Made by a program: the position numbers and the translations under genes. 64,000 nt of DNA from Diplonema papillatum (taxonomy: Eukaryota > Euglenozoa > Diplonemea > Diplonemida > Diplonemidae). Shown piece by piece: positions 31,601 through 38,622 of this stretch (position 1 is its first letter; every line of letters begins with the position of its first letter). The DNA is taken from NCBI GenBank assembly GCA_030068145.1, contig JAPJBO010000110.1:1-64000 (forward strand). The letters are read 5' to 3'. The notes beneath the pieces were generated by a model. The model had not been told where the DNA came from and ran no database searches. It saw only the letters and a program-made list of their open reading frames with translations.

Positions 31601-33206
31601 CTTCGAGGCAACACCGTGCATAACAAGTTTGCGGCGTCAACGAACAGGACGTCAACCGGCAAAACAGGCCACTGTTTTGCCGATGTCATGCCGAAGCCGC
31701 GAGATCAAACTCGATGGTTCACCTGATGAGACTTCGAGGCAACAACGCGCGCGAGATCCACGTGCGTAGCAAGTTCGGAGTCAACGAACAAAACGTCAAC
31801 CAGCAAAACCAGGCACACTGTTTGGCTGATGTCATGCCGAAGCCGCGAGATCAAACACGATGGCTCACCTGATGAGGCTTCGAGGCAACAACGCGCGCGA
31901 GATCCATGTGCGGAACAAGTCTTGTGTGGCAACGAACAGGACGTCTCCACCAGTCTTGCCCGTGCCATGCCGAAGCCGCGAGATCAAACTTGGTGATTCA
32001 CCTGATGAGACTTCGAGGCAACACCGCGCGCAAGATATCATATGCGTAACAATCTTGTGTATTCAACGAACGGGACGTGTCAACCAGCAAGCACCACATT
32101 GTTCTGCCCCGATGTGTCTGGTTCGACTTCATGTCGAAGCCGCGAGATCAAACTCGATGGCTCACCTGATGAGGCTTCGAGGCAACAGCGCGTGCGAGAT
32201 TTCATGTGCGTAACAGGTCTTGTGTATCAACACACATGACGTGTGACCAGCAAACAGACCACATTGTTCTGCCGCGAGGTTTTGACGAAGCTTCGAAGCC
32301 GCGAGATCAAACTCGATGGCTCACCTGATGAGACTTCGAGGCAACAACGCGCGCGAGATCTTTGAAGACGCCAAGGTTCGCGCGATCGCATACAAACAAG
32401 TATTTCGATCGGACCCACTCGGGACCAGTGGTTTCATTCGCATTATCGCACGCTTAAAACCTGGGCAAATACAGTACTATGGACTATCGCATGTTATCGC
32501 ACGCCGATTATATGCGATAACTTTGTGCGATAATGCGATATTGATTCTCGCATGCGAATCGTTTGACCACTATGCCTAGGTGGTTGGTTCCAGTTTTGGG
32601 TTTCTGACGAACCTCCTTTTCTTGCCAAACCCCCAAATGCGATAGTATGCGATACTGCGAATCGTTTGACCACTATGCCTAGCTGGCCCCAAAATGCTCC
32701 GCAACCCAGATAAAGTGGTCGGGTGCTCGTTTAGACTCGAAGAATGGCCGCAGATTGCGAAACTAAGGGAAGATCACCTCTGAGTAGAAGTAAATAATGT
32801 TGTCGACAACGAAAAGCAGAATAATCAAGCAAAACTACGCATTCCTTTCTTCTACTTAATAACTTTACCCGCAGGTGCCCAAGGCGCGTGGGATGAAATG
32901 CTGGAGGCGAATGTCCAGCCGAACAGCGTGTCGTACGGGACGATGATCCGGGTCCACTGCGACGCACTCAAAGAGACGGCGAAACGGGAGCATGCGGAAG
33001 CTGCTGGGAAGCTGTTTGAAAGAGCGGTGCAGGAAAATGCGGTCACGTCGTCGCAGCTCGTCACTGTCATGATGGAGATATTTGCGGAGGTAAAGGACGC
33101 GGATGGCGCGCGCAAGCTGCTCGGTTTCGCCCGAGCCAAGAACCTGGGGCTGACGGGGTACTGCAAAAAGTACTTCACCGAGGCAACCGGAGAGCGGTTG
33201 CGGTGA
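22633..33206 (+). CDS. Pentatricopeptide repeat (PPR) protein, 3 exons, ~373 aa
   Basis: PPR proteins bind single-stranded RNA in organelles and act in processing, stability or translation. Exons 22633-22876, 23550-24095 and 32875-33206 total 1122 nt. Both introns are phase 1 with GTACG donors and GCAG acceptors. The joins restore PPR motifs: SIVG-RYGKSDVAQGLFDEM and GDMAG-AQGAWDEMLEA. About seven 35-residue motifs are visible, with typical Y-N-LI-S-C and G-x-x-P-D-x-V-T-F patterns (e.g. ADGYQPDEVTFGSILKACSQ). The N-terminus (MRRVVRVLCRRPLAVTVRRM) is Arg-rich and lacks acids, as in mitochondrial or plastid targeting. I chose the ATG at 22633; the frame is open a few codons further up, but without an ATG. 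Intron 2 is 8.8 kb and hosts a satellite and a MULE. The TGA overlaps a GTGAGT string, so a further exon is possible. Confidence 0.87.
22935..23030 (+). repeat. Family D copy in PPR intron 1
   Basis: Intact unit (ATCTTCCTCGAAGAAGAC, GATGCTAGCATC, TGAGAGGCAGTGCC). The rest of this intron (22877-23549) includes family G at 23205-23310, where GTTCGGGC and AGCTAAGTTCTG alternate. Family G recurs at 60560-60680. Confidence 0.65.
24360..25488 (+). repeat. Satellite S array, left part (~140-160 bp unit, ~8 copies)
   Basis: Each unit contains GAAGCCGCGAGATCAAACTC, GCTCACCTGATGAGACTTCG, AGGCAACAACGCGCG, a variable GTACGTAACAA stretch and CAACGAACGGGACGT. Copies differ by small indels. The array lies in PPR intron 2. 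Its last unit is cut by the MULE after AAGATTTTA (25480-25488). Uninterrupted units, for instance near 25046, read straight through this point. Confidence 0.93.
25489..25930 (+). repeat. MULE left terminal inverted repeat
   Basis: From the outer end inward: a palindromic CCCTTATATCCC block, a tRNA-like module, three CGGTTAT units (25692-25712) and ~220 bp beginning GGATACCTGTCTCGAG that end near GAAGTGGC. The inner ~220 bp match the right end with very few differences. The outer part is more diverged. Confidence 0.88.
25596..25680 (-). ncRNA. tRNA-like module in the left MULE TIR
   Basis: On the minus strand an A-box-like TGGTCGAGCC is followed about 45 bases later by a B-box GGTTCAATTCC and then a run of eight T after CCCGGAG, a good pol III terminator. 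The T-arm pairs only partly and no acceptor stem closes it, so it is not a working tRNA. It points outward, towards the element end. It could be a captured tRNA or SINE. Confidence 0.4.
26310..26870 (-). CDS. OTU-family cysteine protease ORF carried by the MULE
   Basis: OTU proteases cleave ubiquitin or related conjugates. The catalytic Asp and Cys lie in PGDGDCFYSC near the start. A W-A-S-T-E-A-x-LLAA stretch matches the conserved middle block, and DHFSLV supplies the catalytic His. The frame is open upstream to 26987 (AG of a TAG there could be a splice acceptor), giving a Pro/Thr-rich linker. It follows the transposase on the same strand by about 300 bp. It may be the second exon of one transposase-OTU protein or a separate protein. 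Its function in transposition is unknown. All three catalytic positions are kept, so activity is plausible. Confidence 0.8.
   Translation of the reverse strand: MQTTGTELVLVPGDGDCFYSCLANVPNSQNMFFSAHNGDGRGSRTLRTILFQEVQNLEPETRALFKQRIQNGPDVQLRRGESKFDAWVRVQSAHRAWASTEAVLLAAIVFKVKIVLISVLQVPEAEQPRLTMFTHHPVEEPVSTVYLIHEDDLSGASDHFSLVRGKPSRQLLRKLPMQLRFNSALL
27177..29372 (-). CDS. MULE transposase (731 aa, DDE, SWIM, zinc knuckle)
   Basis: Cuts and pastes the element. Order of parts: an N-terminal region with repeated PSASLSGPPPAAAA (about 60-110); a Cys/His FAR1/FLYWCH-like DNA-binding segment (about 155-215); the catalytic core with first Asp in VSVDGTHL (~345), second Asp in LMSDRDKG (~400), a CVNH motif, and Glu in SNVSEGFN (~500); a SWIM zinc finger CTC...CVH (~595); and a CCHC knuckle CVRCGGEGHYKVTC near the C-terminus. 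The frame is open throughout. After the knuckle the frame enters a GA-rich stretch (KERERERE), where a splice to the OTU ORF may occur. The gene lies antisense to the host PPR gene, inside its intron. Confidence 0.92.
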   Translation of the reverse strand: MSSASTIGALYNLLLPIASVQDICDISVYAGDADLAPYVGAGLPPAILHRVLLQRLSRPSPAPVAAVPSASLSGPPPAAAAVPSASLSGAAPAVPLSGPPPAAAAGPSAPLPRSQTATDAMPVEVNPAGCAVVGGQYATAADFTDAVVEEAVATGRCLVRRRKEKGRVRFECSGTTSKGGACAFKCTAMLHADTETYHVSRADAHSCVFTTGSGDEKANELGRLHSEWVTRRIAAHVEAEPDLSVKGIVASMRTNGVTITSKVARLAKAQALQETGLDAASGFRKLRAYFAAVKCVDAEAVTSIDTKPGVATEEDANPWDVFGFAFLAFGACVHAARSAMFVSVDGTHLTHGGVLFVAVVLDPMQKVVPIAYALGQTEDTASWTSFLVQLKELLPEGFTLMSDRDKGLMSAVKTVLPTTLHLICVNHVVRNVSKSFGKGTQHHVWKLAHASSHESYAKILAIVSKENDDLACYLDKLRDCMSDAYLVGGCRCHHYTSNVSEGFNKNAKLARSAQNAINLFERLRIGLMHLFASRAGQFPTRDGATFVPWVEKRLGRIEYQARGFSATPAGRGEYEVKEAKSGRQQRVRVLNKGAVYKCTCVGQHVSQLPCVHIVCVCGQRKVHPLSLVDALYTVDSLRSFYDVSVPTVLDVKTLALDNLAPPRHKNPSGRPKEKRIPSRGEIVDDDDLPFKGAKKRKVTCVRCGGEGHYKVTCTNPPLPAKKERERERETS
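30016..30640. repeat. 13-bp minisatellite inside the MULE, ~48 copies
   Basis: Units of AATTTTTGGTCCG, with some 12-bp variants in the first 150 bp. The period is not a multiple of three and the unit lacks stops, so every frame on both strands stays open. These frames are artefacts. The array lies between the transposase start and the right TIR, a position where it could affect promoter spacing. Confidence 0.97.
30684..31178 (-). repeat. MULE right terminal inverted repeat
   Basis: Mirror of the left end. The inner block begins TTTTCGCCACTTC, followed by four CGATAAC units (about 30910-30941), a tRNA-like module and the CCCTTATATCCC palindrome. Here the outer GGGATATAAGGGCACAA unit is amplified to four copies, making this TIR about 50 bp longer than the left one. 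Confidence 0.88.
30950..31028 (+). ncRNA. tRNA-like module in the right MULE TIR
   Basis: A-box TAGCCGAGTCG fits the pol III consensus. B-box GGTTCGAATCC is perfect. A run of six T closes the unit after CAGAGGG. No matching 5' acceptor strand is visible. It faces outward like its partner in the left TIR, in the same place between the CGATAAC units and the terminal palindrome, so the two are probably homologous. Confidence 0.45.
31188..32360 (+). repeat. Satellite S array, right part (~8 copies)
   Basis: Continues the interrupted unit with TGTACGTAACAACGAG. Units are somewhat more diverged than on the left. The array ends near GCGCGCGAGATCTTTGAAG. The remaining intron (32361-32874) holds A/T-rich sequence with repeated TTATCGCA strings and a family J copy (32800-32850: GTTGTCGACAAC, AAACTACGCATTCC). 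Confidence 0.9.
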
Positions 33207-33345
33207 GTCACTGTCATCGCAGTCATGTTGTCGCAGCTCGTCACTGTTATGATGGAGATCTTCACCCAGGCGAAGGACGCGGACGGGGCGCAAGCTGTTC
33301 GGTTTCGCCCAGCCAAGAACCTGACGGTGTACCAAGCACTTACGG
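33207..33345 (+). pseudogene. Partial duplicate of the last PPR exon
   Basis: Directly after the PPR stop codon, TCGCAGCTCGTCACTGTTATG, GATGGAGATCTTCACCC and GTTTCGCCCAGCCAAGAACC repeat 33050-33155 with indels that break the frame. This is an exon-tail duplication and is unlikely to be translated. Confidence 0.75.
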
Positions 33346-34260
33346 TGAGTTGCTAGCACTCAGCGTTTGTATGGAACTCGTCAGAAGGAGGCGCACACAC
33401 AGGAGGCAGTGCCTTGGTTTCGGCCGATGATGCAGCAACCCGCATATCGTACGGAATGATAACCTGCACAGTTCATCCCGGCGTTCTGCGTGTGGGGTTA
33501 CCACCGGGCAACTGCCGCAACCGCAGATACGTCCTTCGCCCTTGGCTCACTTTCGGGAGGTGTCGCTGCTCACCTACCAGTGTGTTCCTGGCTGTTGCCC
33601 TAATTTGTTGCATTCGTGTGATTGTCAGGCCTTCGTCTACCCTGAGCAACGCACTGTGCAGATTCAGCCACTCTCGGTTGTTTCGTAGAGTAAATCTTGT
33701 GCGGGCCAGTTTTGCTCTCCCGTGCACTCGAGAAGGGCTGGGGCCAAGCGATTTCCCAAAGAACCTCACGTACACGTGCAGCCTGTGCAGGCAGGAGAAG
33801 AAGTGCAAACACACAAAATCGCGCCCGATTTCACAGCATCGTACCCAGCCATACACCGAAGATCTTGCCGCGACATTCACCAAATCATTCGCTTTTCTAT
33901 CCAGTTTACGAACTTGGTGCACAGATACACCGATGAGACCATACACCGACGCCGTTGAGTTATTCAGCCCTACGAGCAACCTTGTTCCAACGATTATTTG
34001 CTCCCTCTGAGCAGCGAATTATTTCTCGAGATTCGGTCGGTGCACCTTTGTTGGCAAAAACGACCTTCCGTGCCCTCATCATTCCCTTTTCTGTCTAGCG
34101 TACAACTACTCGTGCAAAGAAGTACATGGGCGCTGCACTTTGTAGACAAGAACGAGCTGCCTTGTCCCGCATTCCCCATCTCTGACGACGTGATGGCGCT
34201 TCTGCAACTGAAGCATAGTGACGTCAAACACGAATCGAACCTTGGTGCTGTGTGCAGAGT
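33346..34260. other. No recognised feature
   Basis: Sequence between the PPR gene and the tandem gene cluster. Several overlapping frames (up to 198 codons) run on both strands, but none resembles a known family. Confidence 0.4.
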
Positions 34261-34397
34261 GGACTCAACCCCCAGCTGGCATCTGTATACACAGGATTTA
34301 GAATCTGGAACATTAGGAAGCCAACATTCTAACCGCAAACATTCCACAGATTTGTCGAAAAACAACTAAACCCCCCCATTCCTCAGCAACTTCCAAA

Positions 34398-35111
34398 ATG
34401 ACCGGCGTCGGCTCGCAGCTTCAGACCAAGGGGTGCATGAAGGCGAACAACAACAACCAGCACCCTCAGGGTGCCGGGTACATGAAGCCGCGATCTGCGA
34501 ACACGATCGGCATGAAGGTGCTCCCCGAGGCAAACCCGCCCCCGACGGGAACCAAGGGACACCACAAGGAAGAGATGAAGCATGACCAGCCATCCGTGTC
34601 TCAGGAGGCTGAGCTGGCCAAGCAGCAGGAAGAAGAACACGACCTGACGAAGAGTGAAGCGAAGAAGGAGAGAGAGGCTAAGGACAGACACGAGTCGCGC
34701 CAAGGATTCGCTGACCATGGACACCAGAAGAAGCACCAGATGGTGCAGGAAGAGCTGCTGACAGAGGCTGCAAGCCCCACCGACATCCTGGATGAGCTGC
34801 ACAAAAAGGACGTGCGCGAGATGGCAAAGAAGGAAGCCGAGAACGACACCGAGAACAAGACAGTGTACGCAGAGTACGAGCAGCAGGTGCAGAAGAAGGA
34901 GCAACAGGTGGCAGACCTGAACGACAAGAAGCAAGAGAGACAAGTCGAGGCACCTCAACTGAAGGAGCTGAAGTGTGGCGACGACAACGACGAAGACTCG
35001 TACATGAAGGTACAGCAGCAACGCAACGACTTCAACAACGACTGTCTCAATCAGAGCAAGAACTCCGCCGGCGGAACGCCTGCTGCAGCAGGCAAAGCCA
35101 CCTTGTCGTAA
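34398..35111 (+). CDS. Tandem hydrophilic protein, copy 1 (237 aa)
   Basis: Not recognised. The protein is rich in Lys, Glu, Gln, Asp, His and Asn, with an Asn run (KANNNNQHP), a central KSEAKKEREAKDRHESRQ stretch and QQVQKKEQQV segments that suggest helix or coiled coil. No signal peptide or membrane segment is seen. It is probably largely disordered. Start context is CCAAAATGACC, and the preceding CACAGATTTGTCGAAAAACAA is shared by all three copies, so it looks like a common 5' UTR or promoter-proximal element. The stop TAA lies in a GTAAGC donor (35108). Splicing to the acceptor at 35231-35232 would replace the last codon's stop by Cys-Leu-Phe-stop. Confidence 0.83.
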   Translation: MTGVGSQLQTKGCMKANNNNQHPQGAGYMKPRSANTIGMKVLPEANPPPTGTKGHHKEEMKHDQPSVSQEAELAKQQEEEHDLTKSEAKKEREAKDRHESRQGFADHGHQKKHQMVQEELLTEAASPTDILDELHKKDVREMAKKEAENDTENKTVYAEYEQQVQKKEQQVADLNDKKQERQVEAPQLKELKCGDDNDEDSYMKVQQQRNDFNNDCLNQSKNSAGGTPAAAGKATLS

Positions 35112-35665
35112 GCACGTTGCCGATTCTGACACGAAGCACTGAAGATCTACGCCACAGAGAAAACGAAGCTTCCTGTGCACGAAAGAAGACACTAATTCCC
35201 TCCCTGTTTTGCATGATTACGCTTGCCCGCAGTTGCCTCTTCTAACCTGGCAACCGAAAGCCGAATCTAACCCCTCGGCTTACGTACGTACCGCGCAACG
35301 ATCGAATGCTCCGTGCTTTACTCATGTTCCACTTTCAGGTAAACAGAACCACGGACCAAGCAAAAGGACTAGCGTACGTGCGTGTGGCTGCTTTGTCGTT
35401 TCTGGTTGCTAAGCTATCGCCGACCACTGCGCCTTAGGCTGTCGCTCACTGCGATCAGATCAGCGCCGTCCACCACCAGACGGCCGCCTTGCTTCACTCG
35501 CTAAGACGGCTTCGTTCTTGACGACGATACTACGTTTCATGCTCCGGGAACCTACGGCTCTACCCCTCCATGAATAGTCCCCATTATCATCAGGGCACTG
35601 GCGAATCAGCAAACCATCTCACAGATTTGTCGAAAAACAACAACCCCCTTCTCTACCAATCCAAA

Positions 35666-36376
35666 ATGACCGGCGTCGGCTCGCAGCTTCAGACCAAGGG
35701 ATGCATGAAGGCGAACAACAACAACCAGCACCCTCAGGGTGCCGGGTACATGAAGCCGCGATCTGCGAACACGATCGGTACGAAGGTGCTCCCCGAGGCA
35801 AACCCGCCCCCGACGGGAACCAAGGGACACCACAAGGAAGAGATGAAGCATGACCAGCCATCCGTGTCTCGGGAGGCTGAGCTGGCCAAGCAGCAGGAAG
35901 AAGAACACGACCTGACGAAGAGTGAAGCGAAGAAGGAGAGAGAGGCTAAGGACAGACACGAGTCGCGCCAAAGAATCGCTGACCATGGACACCAGAAGAA
36001 GCACCAGATGGTGCAGGAAGAGCTGCTGACAGAGGCTGCAAGCCCCACCGACATCCTGGATGTGCTGCACAAAAAGGACGTGCGCGAGATGGCAAAGAAG
36101 GAAGCCGAGAACGACAACGAGAACAAGACAGCGTACGCAAAGTACGAGCAGCAGGTGCAGGAGAAGGAGCAGCAGGTGGCAGACCTGAACGACAAGAAGC
36201 AAGAAAGACAAGTCGAGGCACCTCAACTGAAGGAGCTAAAGCGTGGCGACGACACCGACGAAGACTCGTACATGAAGGTGCAGCAGCAACGCAACGACTT
36301 CAACAACGACTGTCTCAATCAGAGCAAGTACTCCGCCGGCGGAACGCCTGCTGCAGGCAAAGCAACCCTGTCGTAA
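35666..36376 (+). CDS. Tandem hydrophilic protein, copy 2 (236 aa)
   Basis: About 95% identical to copy 1 by eye. Differences include RIADHG for GFADHG, LDVLHKK for LDELHKK and RGDDTDED near the end. I start it at 35666, where the first conserved MTGVGSQLQ occurs; an in-frame start at 35570 would add 32 residues absent from the other copies. The possible 3' intron here is 139 nt (36373-36511), again rejoining to Ser-Cys-Leu-Phe-stop. Confidence 0.82.
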   Translation: MTGVGSQLQTKGCMKANNNNQHPQGAGYMKPRSANTIGTKVLPEANPPPTGTKGHHKEEMKHDQPSVSREAELAKQQEEEHDLTKSEAKKEREAKDRHESRQRIADHGHQKKHQMVQEELLTEAASPTDILDVLHKKDVREMAKKEAENDNENKTAYAKYEQQVQEKEQQVADLNDKKQERQVEAPQLKELKRGDDTDEDSYMKVQQQRNDFNNDCLNQSKYSAGGTPAAGKATLS

Positions 36377-36769
36377 GCGCGTAGGTGGTTGTGACATGAA
36401 GCACTGCAAAGCTAGTTCTTTTTGACCTTGCAGAGAAAACGAAGCTTCCTGTGCACTAAAGAAGAGACTAATTCCCTCCCTGTTTTGCATTTGATTACCG
36501 CTTGCCCGCAGTTGCCTCTTCTAACCTGGCAACCGAAAGTCGAATCTAACCCCTCGGCTTACGTACGTACGGCGCAATGAACTGATCGAACGATTTATTA
36601 TTTTGCCATGCTTCGCTTTCCAGAGGACAGAACCGACAGATCAATCCAAAGCGTGAGCGGGTGTACGAACTAGCGTGCGTGCGAGGCTGAAGAAAGCTGC
36701 AAGAACTTAAACCTCTCATAGATTTGTCGAAAAGCAACAAACCCTCTTATCTTCCCCTTAACGTCCAAA

Positions 36770-37468
36770 ATGACCGGCGTCGGCTCGCAGCTTCAGAACA
36801 AGGGGTGCATGAAGGCGAACAACAACAACCAGCACCCTCAGGGTGCCGGGTACATGAAGCCGCGATCTGCGAACACGATCGGCATGAAGGTGCTCCCCGA
36901 AGCAAACCCGCCCCCGACGGGAACCAAGGGACACCACAAGGAAGAGATGAAGCATGACCTGTCTCAGGAGGCTGAGCTGGCCAAGCAGCAGGAGGAAGAA
37001 CATGACCTGACGAAGAGTGAAGCGAAGAAGGAGAGAGAGGCAAAGGACAGACACGAGTCGCGCCAAGGATTCGCTGACCATGGACACCAGAAGAAGCACC
37101 AGATGGTGCAGGAAGAGCTGCTGACAGAGGCTGCAAGCCCCACCGACATCCTGGATGAGCTGCACAAAAAGGACGTGCGCGAGATGGCAAAGAAGGAAGC
37201 CGGGAATGACAACGAGAACAAGACAGTGTACGCAGAGTACGAGCAGCAGGTGCAGAAGAAGGAGCAGCAGGTGGCAGACCTGAACAACAAGAAGCAAGAA
37301 AGACAAGTCGAGGCACCTCAACTGGAGGAGCTGAAGTGCGGCGACGACAACGACGAAGACTCGTACATGAAGGTGCAACAGCAACGCAACGACTTCAACA
37401 ACGACTGTCTCAATCAGAGCAAGAACTCCGCCGGCTCTGCTGCAGCAGGCAAAGCCACCTTGTCGTAA
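36770..37468 (+). CDS. Tandem hydrophilic protein, copy 3 (232 aa)
   Basis: Has lost the HDQPSVS segment (four codons) and the GGTP near the C-terminus. Otherwise it is nearly identical to copy 1, which it resembles more than copy 2 in both coding and 3' flanking sequence. The putative terminal intron is 37465-37589 (125 nt, as in copy 1) and would give Ser-Cys-Phe-Phe-stop. The unit length of the array is about 1.1-1.3 kb. Confidence 0.82.
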   Translation: MTGVGSQLQNKGCMKANNNNQHPQGAGYMKPRSANTIGMKVLPEANPPPTGTKGHHKEEMKHDLSQEAELAKQQEEEHDLTKSEAKKEREAKDRHESRQGFADHGHQKKHQMVQEELLTEAASPTDILDELHKKDVREMAKKEAGNDNENKTVYAEYEQQVQKKEQQVADLNNKKQERQVEAPQLEELKCGDDNDEDSYMKVQQQRNDFNNDCLNQSKNSAGSAAAGKATLS

Positions 37469-37589
37469 GCACGTTGCCGATTCTGACACGAAGCACTGAA
37501 AATCTACGCCACAGAGAAAACGAAGCTTCCTGTGCACGAAAGAAGACACTAATTCCCTCCCTGTTTTGCATGATTACGCTTGCCTGCAG

Positions 37590-38560
37590 TTGCTTTTTCT
37601 AACCTGGCAACCGAAAGCCGAATCTAACCCCTCGGCTTACGTACATGTGGCGCAATGAACCGATCGAATGCTTCTCTGCAAACTGTCGTTGTTTTCCACT
37701 TTGATCGGGGTCGACAGGCAGAGCGAGTGAATGTCGCCACCCAGTGCGGAAGAAAGCAACCCGCCAGGCGGGAAGAGTCACAGATCACGAGACAAAGCAG
37801 GAGGAATTAGTTGAGCGGGGCATGAGGTCCACAGCAGCAGAACAGTTATGCTGGAAGTTGTAACGTGTACGCCGCACCCGATTTGCATCAAAGTGCAGCA
37901 GCTATTGCCAAAAGGAGGAGAGCCCGCGAAACAACGTGCCAACATACGCCTGCCAGGCGGTCACGTCCGTCAGTCAGAACACCCCCGGCTGCGCCACCAT
38001 CGGTGCAATCATCATCTTTGACTGGGCCGCGGCTCGCACCGCGCCCACGACACGACTTACGCCCGCCGTAGTAGTAAGGGACTGTAGTGGGGCGACCGGA
38101 ACTCCCCGGAGAGATGGTCCCTGCACTCTAACTCGTCTCTCTCTTACAAGCGTGATCACAAGCCCAAGAACGGACGATTCTGGCCCTATTTGCACCGTGT
38201 TTCGGTCCTCCTAGGCCACACGCAGTAAAAGTTGCTGGTGTTCACCGTGCACGGACCACATATACAGCGGACCATCATTGCGTGTATGCAGACGGGCGGA
38301 GAACACAAGAAGAAGAACGATGTGCGCACGATACCGCGGTGAGAATAGGTCCCTGCACCCAAATCCTGGACCTCAGTTGGCAGCTCATCATGATCAGGAG
38401 GGTCCTGCTTCGGGCGGTTCAGTCCGCACGCATGGCACAGTGCAGGAGTCGGGAATATACCCCCAGAACTCAAGTAAACGAGTAGTCACACTCATACACA
38501 GTGATCGTTTTCGTTGTGAATAGAAAAACACCTTCTAACGCTGCGAAAGTTGACGTTCAG
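37590..38560. other. Spacer with a MULE-related fragment (38045-38160)
   Basis: 38045-38160 contains CGACTTACGCCCGCCGTAG, AACTCCCCGGAGAGATGG and TGCACTCTAACTCGTCTC. It matches 27100-27190 inside the MULE, between the transposase and OTU frames. Either this is a relic of another MULE or a repeat shared by both places. The remainder shows no supported gene. Confidence 0.55.
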
Positions 38561-38622
38561 CATACCTTCATGGCACTGTCATCGAACAAAACGTAGTACG
38601 AGGGAGGAGGGGGAACGGGAGG

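Noticed and set aside
24360-32360. Hammerhead ribozyme in satellite S (CTGATGAG core)
   Set aside because: The CTGATGAG string is conserved in each unit, but the required GAAA after a stem II hairpin is missing (the units read CGAGGCAAC), so the catalytic core cannot form.
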